The notes under the pieces are model-generated. The model saw nothing but the letters and a program-made list of their open reading frames with translations, searched no databases and had not been told where the DNA came from. A stretch of 12,504 nt of DNA, taken from assembly GCA_003555385.1 (NCBI GenBank), contig PWHO01000332.1:1-12504 (forward strand). The letters are read 5' to 3'. Both the position numbers and the translations under genes were made by a program. Below, piece by piece: positions 7,027-12,504 of this stretch. Positions within the stretch are counted from its first letter, which is position 1, and each line of letters starts with the position of its first letter. The stretch is from Bacteroidales bacterium. GTDB lineage: Bacteria > Bacteroidota > Bacteroidia > Bacteroidales > UBA7960.

Positions 7027-9453
7027 ATGCGTGAACACGACTTAGACCATATTCGACCGGACGGCGATCCGGACAAAAAAGGGATGGACCGGCGCTGCTT
7101 CCTGAAAATGGGGGCCGTGTTTGCCGGAGGGGTAGCAACTTTCGGAAGCCTGCTTGGTTGTACCGACAGCAAACAACGGATCCGGCTGCCGGGCAAACTT
7201 GAAGAGGACGGCACCGTCATTGTCAGTGCAGGATGCCCGGCCCACAACTGCGGTGGCAGATGCGTGTTAAAGCTTTCAATCAGAGAAGGAAAGATCGTGC
7301 GCATCGAAACCGACGACCGCCCGGGGGATGACATCAGCGACCCCCAGCTCAGGGCCTGTATCAGGGGCCGGGCCTACCGCCGGCGTCAATACCATCCTGA
7401 CAGGCTGAAATACCCCATGAAGCGGGTGGGCAAACGCGGAGAAGGCCGTTTTGAAAGGATCTCGTGGGATGAGGCCCTTGATATGATGGCCACAGAGTTG
7501 AAGAGAATCAAAGAAAAATATGGCAATTCTGCCATCCTGGTTCCCTACGGAACCGGAAGCTACAACCAGACCAACGGAAGGCAGACCGCGGCCCGGCTTA
7601 TGAACCTTTACGGCGGGTCACTGGGCTTCTATAACAGCTACAGCTGGGCCTGCATCAGCCGTGCCACCCCTTACGTTTACGGAACCAGTGTTACCGGTAA
7701 CCAGCGACAAGACTGGGTGAACTCGAAATACATCATCATGTGGGGATGGAACCCCTCAGAAATGCGTGACGGGACCAACAGTGAATATTTCATCAAAAAA
7801 GCCAGGGAAAACGGGGCAAAGGTAGTGTGTATTGACCCCCGGATGAGCATGAGTGCCACGGCCCTGGCCGACGAGTGGATCCCCATTCGTCCGGGCACAG
7901 ACACCGCCCTGATGAGCGCCATGGCCCATGTGATCATTTCCGAAGACCTGCACGACAAAGATTTCATCGATCGCTGCTGCACAGGCTTTGACAAATCACA
8001 GATGCCTGAAGGGCTGGAAGAGGAAGAAAGCTATTACGATTATATTTTCGGCACCCGTGACGGACAGCCCAAAACCCCGGAGTGGGCCGAATCCATTACA
8101 GGCATCCAGCGCAGTACCATTATCCGGCTGGCCCGGGAATACGGATCCATCAAGCCGGCCATGCTTTACCAGGGATATGGTATGCAGCGGCGTGCTTACG
8201 GCGAACAACCGGTTTTGGGAGGCTGCGTACTGGCGGCAATCACAGGCAATGTGGGTATCCCGGGAGGATGGGCCAGCGGAATTGCCTTGCAGGCCGATGA
8301 CGGAGGACCCTTCTGGAACATTTTCCCAGCCGGACGAAATCCGGTTCCCGCCTCCATTCCCGTATTTCTCTGGACGGAAGCCATCCTGAGAGGCAAAGAG
8401 ATGGGGCCGGAAGAAGGCGTCAGGGGAATGGATAAACTGGACAACAACCTCAAGCTGATCTGGTGCGTGGCGTCCAACATCCTGATCAATCAGCATGCCG
8501 ACACCAACCGCACAGCCAAAATCCTGGAAGATGAAAGCCTTGTAGAGTTCATCGCGGTGCAGGATCAGTTCATGACTCCTTCGGCCAGGTATGCCGACCT
8601 GGTACTCCCGGTGTGCACACAATTTGAGATGTGGGGACTGGAAGACGGATGGAAATACGGAGACGAAGTGATCATCATGCCCAAAGTACAGGAACCGCCC
8701 CATGAAACAAAGACCGACTACCAGATCGCTGCCGAACTTGCAGAGCGGCTGGGGCTGAAAGATGAATATACCCTGGGCAGGAATGAGCAGGAATGGATTG
8801 AGTGGGCGATAAGGTATTACCGCAACACCCGCTTCCCCGACATCCCGGACCTGGAAAAACTGCACGAAATGAACCGCGGGGTGTACACCCGGCCGGTCAA
8901 AGAACCGAAGGTAGCCCTGCGCGATTTCAGGAATGACCCGCAGAACAACCCGCTGAACACCCCGTCAGGGAAGGTGGAACTGTTCTCAAAAACATTATAC
9001 GACATGGGCAAACCCGATACCATTCCGGCCGTGCCCAAATACATCCGGGAGTGGGAAAGCCCTTTCGGGGAAGAAAGCAAAACCTATCCCCTGCAGGCCA
9101 TCGGGCATCATTACATGTCGCGGGTACACTCTACCCACGACGGCATCGACTGGCTGGAGGAGGCCTTTCCGCAGCGGGTGTTCATTAACCCCATTGATGC
9201 AAAACCCAGGGGCATCAAAGACGGAGATGAAGTGCTGGTATATAATAACAGGGGCAAACTCTGCATCCCATGCCGGCTGACACACAAGATCATGCCCGGC
9301 GTGGTGAATATCCCGCAGGGGGCATGGTGGAAACCCGACAAGGACGGAGTTGACCGCAGGGGTAACGTGAATGTGCTGAGAAGCCACAGGTGGACACCCC
9401 TGGCTTTCGGAAACGCACAGCACACTATGATGGTAGAAGTAAAAAAAGGATAA
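7027..9453 (+). CDS. dmsA: DMSO reductase-type catalytic subunit A, molybdopterin oxidoreductase with Tat signal
   Basis: Molybdo-bis(pyranopterin) oxidoreductase of the DMSO reductase family, 808 residues (E. coli DmsA is about 814). It should reduce an S- or N-oxide such as DMSO or TMAO at a periplasm-facing site. The N-terminus carries a twin-arginine motif (DRRCFLK, Arg22-Arg23) and a hydrophobic stretch. The stretch ends in a lipobox-like LLGC (Cys45), so it may be a Tat-exported lipoprotein. A [4Fe-4S] site uses Cys70, Cys75, Cys79 and Cys111. The blocks after it (RGRAYRR, HPDRLKYPMKRVG, RISWDEA) are close to E. coli DmsA as I remember it. The probable molybdenum ligand is Ser206 in SYSWAC, matching the Ser of GDYSS in DmsA. 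PRYTD-like (IDPRMS) and DEWIPIRPGTD cofactor blocks and a C-terminal dinucleotide-binding domain (from about 690) are present. An internal ATG at codon 20 (7084), just before the Arg pair, is an alternative start. The dmsB ATG follows the stop with no gap. The subfamily is firm; the physiological substrate is unknown. Confidence 0.93.
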   Translation: MREHDLDHIRPDGDPDKKGMDRRCFLKMGAVFAGGVATFGSLLGCTDSKQRIRLPGKLEEDGTVIVSAGCPAHNCGGRCVLKLSIREGKIVRIETDDRPGDDISDPQLRACIRGRAYRRRQYHPDRLKYPMKRVGKRGEGRFERISWDEALDMMATELKRIKEKYGNSAILVPYGTGSYNQTNGRQTAARLMNLYGGSLGFYNSYSWACISRATPYVYGTSVTGNQRQDWVNSKYIIMWGWNPSEMRDGTNSEYFIKKARENGAKVVCIDPRMSMSATALADEWIPIRPGTDTALMSAMAHVIISEDLHDKDFIDRCCTGFDKSQMPEGLEEEESYYDYIFGTRDGQPKTPEWAESITGIQRSTIIRLAREYGSIKPAMLYQGYGMQRRAYGEQPVLGGCVLAAITGNVGIPGGWASGIALQADDGGPFWNIFPAGRNPVPASIPVFLWTEAILRGKEMGPEEGVRGMDKLDNNLKLIWCVASNILINQHADTNRTAKILEDESLVEFIAVQDQFMTPSARYADLVLPVCTQFEMWGLEDGWKYGDEVIIMPKVQEPPHETKTDYQIAAELAERLGLKDEYTLGRNEQEWIEWAIRYYRNTRFPDIPDLEKLHEMNRGVYTRPVKEPKVALRDFRNDPQNNPLNTPSGKVELFSKTLYDMGKPDTIPAVPKYIREWESPFGEESKTYPLQAIGHHYMSRVHSTHDGIDWLEEAFPQRVFINPIDAKPRGIKDGDEVLVYNNRGKLCIPCRLTHKIMPGVVNIPQGAWWKPDKDGVDRRGNVNVLRSHRWTPLAFGNAQHTMMVEVKKG

Positions 9454-10074
9454 ATGAAACAACTGGCTTTTTATTTTGACGCCTCCGGCTGTTCCGGCTG
9501 CAAAACCTGCCAGGTAGCCTGCAAAGACAAGCACGACTCCCCAATGGGCGTCCGCTGGCGCCGGGTGTATGAAGTTTGCGGCGGAGACTGGATTCAGCGA
9601 GGGGCGGCGTGGATACCGAATATTTTCGCTTACCAGGTATCCATGGCCTGCAACCATTGTGAAGACCCCATCTGTATGGATGCCTGCCCCAACAAAGCCA
9701 TCGTCAAACAGGACAATGGGGTGGTATTGATTGATTACGACAGGTGTATGGGATGCAAATATTGCGAATGGACCTGCCCCTACGGTGCCCTGCAATTTGA
9801 CAATGAGAAGAAGGTAATGACCAAATGCAGCTTTTGCGCAGATTACCTGGAAGAAGGGAAACCCCCGGCATGTGTGGCAGCATGCCCCATGCGTGTGCTC
9901 GATTACGGAGAACTGGAAGAGCTTCAGGAAAAGCACGGGAAAGACAATGAGTACTTTCCGCTGCCCGAATCACATTATACCAAACCGGCCCTTGTCATCA
10001 CCCCTCACCCTGATGCCCGCAAGGCGGGAAGCCCGGAGTTGCAGATCGCCAACCGGGAGGAGGTAAAATCTTAG
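9454..10074 (+). CDS. dmsB: DMSO reductase-type electron-transfer subunit B, four [4Fe-4S] ferredoxin-like
   Basis: Iron-sulfur subunit that passes electrons from the membrane anchor to DmsA; 206 residues, as in E. coli DmsB (about 205). Sixteen cysteines form the four classical groups: Cys13/16/19/23, Cys66/69/74/78, Cys98/101/104/108 and Cys125/128/140/144. Cys101 matches Cys102 of E. coli DmsB, so the third site should carry a [4Fe-4S] cluster, not the [3Fe-4S] cluster of NarH-type subunits. The blocks GGDW, CNHCEDP and the C-terminal HYTKPALVI are typical of DmsB. There is no signal peptide of its own, which fits co-export with DmsA by the Tat route. Its ATG directly abuts the dmsA TAA, so translation is very likely coupled. 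Confidence 0.95.
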   Translation: MKQLAFYFDASGCSGCKTCQVACKDKHDSPMGVRWRRVYEVCGGDWIQRGAAWIPNIFAYQVSMACNHCEDPICMDACPNKAIVKQDNGVVLIDYDRCMGCKYCEWTCPYGALQFDNEKKVMTKCSFCADYLEEGKPPACVAACPMRVLDYGELEELQEKHGKDNEYFPLPESHYTKPALVITPHPDARKAGSPELQIANREEVKS

Positions 10075-10124
10075 CCGGTCAAACACAATAAAAACAACCG
10101 ATAACCCAATAAAACCCTGAGTGT
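10075..10124 (+). other. 50-bp A-rich spacer between dmsB and dmsC
   Basis: An A-rich spacer without a visible stem-loop, promoter element or small reading frame. The A-rich tract just before the dmsC ATG may aid initiation in the absence of a Shine-Dalgarno site, a common pattern in Bacteroidetes. Confidence 0.35.
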
Positions 10125-10991
10125 ATGAACAGCAACGAATGGCCACTGGTATTTTTCACCCTGCTGACACAGATCAGCCTGGGTATTATTATTGCCGGAC
10201 TGCTTTTCTCGCTGGTGATGAAAAACACCGAAACAAGCATCCCGCTGGATTTAAAAAAATTGCTAATGGTCACGGCCCTGGGCTGTATGGTGGTGGCACT
10301 GGCCATATCCTTCTTTCACCTGGCCACTCCCCTGCACTCAATATACGCACTCAGCAACATCGGCACTTCCTGGCTGAGCAGGGAGATTCTGCTGGTTTCC
10401 ATGCTGGCTTTTTGTCTTTTTATTGCCTTCTCTTCCCTGCATTTCAATATACCCCACCGGGATCTGTTCAGTTACCTGTTCCTGGCAGCCCTTGTTGTGG
10501 GCGTTATCCTGGTGTGGAGCATGGCCCGCATTTACATGATTCAAACCGTTCCGCTCTGGAACACCCCGTCCACCCCCATCGCCTTTTTCAACTCCGCACT
10601 GATGCTGGGCGGAAGTATCACCCTGGTGCTCATGGCACTTTATTTTTCCAAAAACCCGGATATTCCGGATATCCGTCAGATGCAGAATGTGGTATTTCTG
10701 ATGATCGCTGCAGCGGTATTCATCAGTCTGCTGAACATGTTACTGATCCAGCCGGATGTGGCAGCGGCAAGCAGCGGGTTCTTCAGCCCGGCCGTATCAC
10801 CCTGGTGGAGACACGGTCAGCTCATCCTCATGCTGGCCGGCTTCAGCCTCCTTACCTACTGGTTTACCCTGCTGCCGGATGCACAATGGACCGCTTCCCG
10901 GCTGATATATGCGGGGGCAGCCTGTCTGCTGCTGGCGGAAATACTGGGAAGGTATTTGTTCTATGCCTCTTACTACCGCGTCGGGATATAA
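10125..10991 (+). CDS. dmsC: DMSO reductase-type membrane anchor subunit C
   Basis: Integral membrane subunit that anchors DmsAB and oxidises menaquinol; 288 residues, the same size as E. coli DmsC (287). Eight hydrophobic segments can be seen, roughly at 8-31, 45-64, 86-105, 114-134, 152-173, 187-208, 230-250 and 258-282. The start EWPLVFFTLLTQ and the later ILVWSMARIYM and TPIAFF blocks resemble E. coli DmsC. His65, in FFHLATP, sits at the same number as the menaquinol-site His65 of E. coli DmsC. I chose the ATG at 10125 because it begins the EWPL block with no extension. The gene ends immediately at the stop codon of the convergent M15 gene, leaving no space for a terminator. No dmsD-type maturation chaperone follows. 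Confidence 0.93.
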   Translation: MNSNEWPLVFFTLLTQISLGIIIAGLLFSLVMKNTETSIPLDLKKLLMVTALGCMVVALAISFFHLATPLHSIYALSNIGTSWLSREILLVSMLAFCLFIAFSSLHFNIPHRDLFSYLFLAALVVGVILVWSMARIYMIQTVPLWNTPSTPIAFFNSALMLGGSITLVLMALYFSKNPDIPDIRQMQNVVFLMIAAAVFISLLNMLLIQPDVAAASSGFFSPAVSPWWRHGQLILMLAGFSLLTYWFTLLPDAQWTASRLIYAGAACLLLAEILGRYLFYASYYRVGI

Positions 10992-11882
10992 TCACTCCAC
11001 TCCAAGGCAGTCGCGGTTGATATCCAGCACATAGTTTTCAATCACACGGATGGAAGGTGCGGTTTCTGAACCGGCGAAACCGGTTATTTGCGGATAGGTG
11101 ATCAAACGACTGTAAGCCTCCAGGTATTCGTCCGCCACGGGAATATACGACCAGTGCCATTTTTCCTCCTCATACCCTCCGTCACGCCTGTCGCCATGTG
11201 CCGTATAAGGCTGGCAAAACCCGTAGAGGGATGCATTCACAGAAAGCCACTCATAAACTTCCTGACCTTCACCGGATTCAAAATAGCTGTTCCGTAAACT
11301 GTTAAGATCCATATCGGTACCCCAGTGATGGCGAGAGGTTCCGGGCATTGCACTGAAGCGGAGGACCTCCCTGGCTCGTTCAGCCGGATCATCAATATCG
11401 GTGGCCATCACGTTGCCGTGCAGCTCTCTCCGGCCATGCCATTTGTCTTCCCAAATTCTCTTTTGATGATCAAAGGTGCGAAAGGCCGACAAAATCGTCA
11501 ACCGGACGCCGTCAGCCAAAGCGGCTTCACGCATCTCCCTGAAAGCGTCATAGGCCTCTTCATGCAGATACATCCCTGCACGGATTGCATAGGCATCACC
11601 GATAATCACCAGCCCGGTATCAGTGGCCGGATCCACACGACCGGTCAATTGTTCAGGACCAATATCACGTACGGGGGGCTGAAGGATTTCTTGCATATCT
11701 TCATGGGTTCTTAGTGTATCCGGAAAAGCCTGCCTTTCAACAGTATCCACGGGCATACGGGCCCGGTTTGAGGCCCTGTAACCACGGGAATAGATAAAAA
11801 GCACGGCCAAAAGAACCACCATGGCAATCAGAAAAGCCTGATGCCACAGTGGTTGTTTATCAGATTTGTTTACTTCAGCCAT
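10992..11882 (-). CDS. Membrane-anchored D-alanyl-D-alanine carboxypeptidase, M15B/VanY family
   Basis: Zinc D,D-carboxypeptidase-like protein of 296 residues, which would trim the terminal D-Ala of peptidoglycan stem peptides. An N-terminal membrane segment (about 14-31) with few basic residues before it and Arg-rich sequence after it suggests a signal anchor. The catalytic domain is C-terminal: Arg135 in SAFRTFDHQ (substrate binding in the family), then TSRHHWGTDMDL with zinc ligands His185 and Asp192, then EKWHW with catalytic Glu240 and third ligand His243. All key residues are present. The start codon overlaps the end of the S9 peptidase gene by 13 bp, so it is probably translated by coupling from that gene. 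Some VanY-like proteins in Bacteroidetes lack proven D,D-activity, so LD- or DD-peptidase activity on other cell-wall substrates is possible. Confidence 0.9.
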   Translation of the reverse strand: MAEVNKSDKQPLWHQAFLIAMVVLLAVLFIYSRGYRASNRARMPVDTVERQAFPDTLRTHEDMQEILQPPVRDIGPEQLTGRVDPATDTGLVIIGDAYAIRAGMYLHEEAYDAFREMREAALADGVRLTILSAFRTFDHQKRIWEDKWHGRRELHGNVMATDIDDPAERAREVLRFSAMPGTSRHHWGTDMDLNSLRNSYFESGEGQEVYEWLSVNASLYGFCQPYTAHGDRRDGGYEEEKWHWSYIPVADEYLEAYSRLITYPQITGFAGSETAPSIRVIENYVLDINRDCLGVE

Positions 11883-12504
11883 TCATCAAGCCATTTAAAA
11901 AATTCACGCTGCCAGAGAATGCCGTTTTGGGGCTGCAAGATCCAATGGCCCTCATCAGGGAAGAACAACAGCCGTGAAGGGATTCCCCTGAGCTGGGCTA
12001 CATTAAATGCCTGAAAACTTTCAGCATAGGGAACGCGGTAGTCCCTGGCCCCGTGGATCACCATCATGGGGGTATCCCAGCGATCTACATGCAAATGTGG
12101 GGAGAAATCGTAACTATGAGGTTTCGGATCTTCCCAATAGGCACCGCCAATGTCATGATTGGCAAAGAACATTTCTTCTGTGCTTCCATACCAGCTCTCC
12201 AGGTTGAACAACCCGCAATGTGAAATAAACGCACTGAACCTGTCTTCGTGATGACCGGCCAGCCAGAACACACTGTATCCGCCATAGCTTGCACCCACTG
12301 CACCCAGGCGATTCTCATCCACAAAAGGTTCCTGTTTCCCCGCATCAATGGCACTGAGGTAATCGTCCATATTCTGTCCGCCCCAGTCTTCACTGATCTG
12401 GTCATTCCAGTCCTGCCCGAAAGTCGGCAGGCCTCTCCTGTTGGGAGCCACTACGATATAGTCATTGGCCGCCATCATCTGGAAATTCCAGCGATAGGAG
12501 AAAA
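11870..12504 (-). CDS. S9 prolyl-oligopeptidase-family serine peptidase (C-terminal catalytic part, 5' end outside window)
   Basis: The last 210 codons of an S9-family peptidase (DPP IV/acylaminoacyl-peptidase type alpha/beta hydrolase); the frame runs open past the window edge, so the N-terminal propeller domain and any signal peptide lie outside. The catalytic triad is complete: Ser in GASYGGY (12287-12289), Asp in GARDYRVPY (12041-12043) and His in DEGHW (11945-11947). The NRRGLPTFGQDW block before the nucleophile is typical of the oxyanion region of DPP IV-like enzymes. It ends in TAA at 11870-11872, inside the start of the M15 gene. Family members release dipeptides, often after Pro, or cleave short peptides; the exact specificity needs the missing N-terminus. 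The first ATG in the visible part is internal and is not the true start. Confidence 0.93.
   Translation of the reverse strand, partial: FSYRWNFQMMAANDYIVVAPNRRGLPTFGQDWNDQISEDWGGQNMDDYLSAIDAGKQEPFVDENRLGAVGASYGGYSVFWLAGHHEDRFSAFISHCGLFNLESWYGSTEEMFFANHDIGGAYWEDPKPHSYDFSPHLHVDRWDTPMMVIHGARDYRVPYAESFQAFNVAQLRGIPSRLLFFPDEGHWILQPQNGILWQREFFKWLDEWLK

Noticed and set aside
7996..8865. Long open frame on the minus strand opposite dmsA (and another at 8995-9936)
   Set aside because: Both mirror the GC-rich coding frames of dmsA and dmsB, show no domain or signal, and the second crosses the dmsA-dmsB border; shadows of coding sequence are the simpler explanation.
10121..11020. A 299-codon plus-strand frame starting with GTG that overlaps all of dmsC
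   Set aside because: It is out of frame with the eight-helix DmsC protein, lacks membrane segments or known motifs, and runs past dmsC into the opposite-strand M15 gene.
1..12504. Search by eye for CRISPR arrays, insertion sequences, tRNA genes, riboswitches and toxin-antitoxin pairs
   Set aside because: Intergenic space totals only about 300 bp, no direct repeat series or terminal inverted repeats were seen, and all long frames belong to known enzyme families.

Overview
The window looks like a chromosomal segment of a Bacteroidetes bacterium, probably an anaerobic or facultative marine/sediment type. This is inferred from the lack of strong Shine-Dalgarno sites, a perfect TAnnTTTG-type -7 promoter element, an export signal predicted to leave Gln at the mature N-terminus, a lipoprotein signal on a secreted M3 peptidase, and a mix of secreted M3, tricorn-type S41, M28 and S9 peptidases typical of that phylum. 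It is densely packed: eight genes, no gap longer than 157 bp, and no RNA gene, mobile element or CRISPR array that I can see.

Layout. Positions 1-2017 (minus) hold an M3-family metallopeptidase of the Dcp type, a predicted lipoprotein whose last residues lie beyond the window. Upstream of it on the same strand, 2074-5322 holds a tricorn-protease homologue (S41) with an export signal. A 157-bp divergent promoter region separates this block from a plus-strand block: a secreted M28 aminopeptidase-like protein (5480-6991), then a complete DMSO-reductase-type respiratory complex: dmsA catalytic subunit (7027-9453), dmsB iron-sulfur subunit (9454-10074) and dmsC membrane anchor (10125-10991). Convergent to it on the minus strand are a membrane-anchored M15B/VanY-type D,D-carboxypeptidase (10992-11882) and the C-terminal catalytic part of an S9 prolyl-oligopeptidase-family protein (11870 to the window end), which overlap by 13 bp.

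How the genes may work together. Five peptidases of five unrelated families, all apparently exported or envelope-bound (the S9 N-terminus is not visible), flank one anaerobic respiratory oxidoreductase. The tricorn homologue, M3, M28 and S9 enzymes could degrade peptides stepwise in the envelope. The Dms complex would take electrons from menaquinol through DmsC and DmsB to a molybdopterin site in DmsA that faces the periplasm. A direct functional link between proteolysis and the reductase is only suggested by the 35-bp spacing between the M28 gene and dmsA. The Dms substrate cannot be read from sequence. The main items worth a second look are the apparent Tat-lipoprotein form of DmsA, its altered iron-sulfur cysteine spacing, the altered tricorn tetrad, and the zero-gap convergent junction between dmsC and the M15 gene. 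I did not find convincing evidence of a wholly new system.
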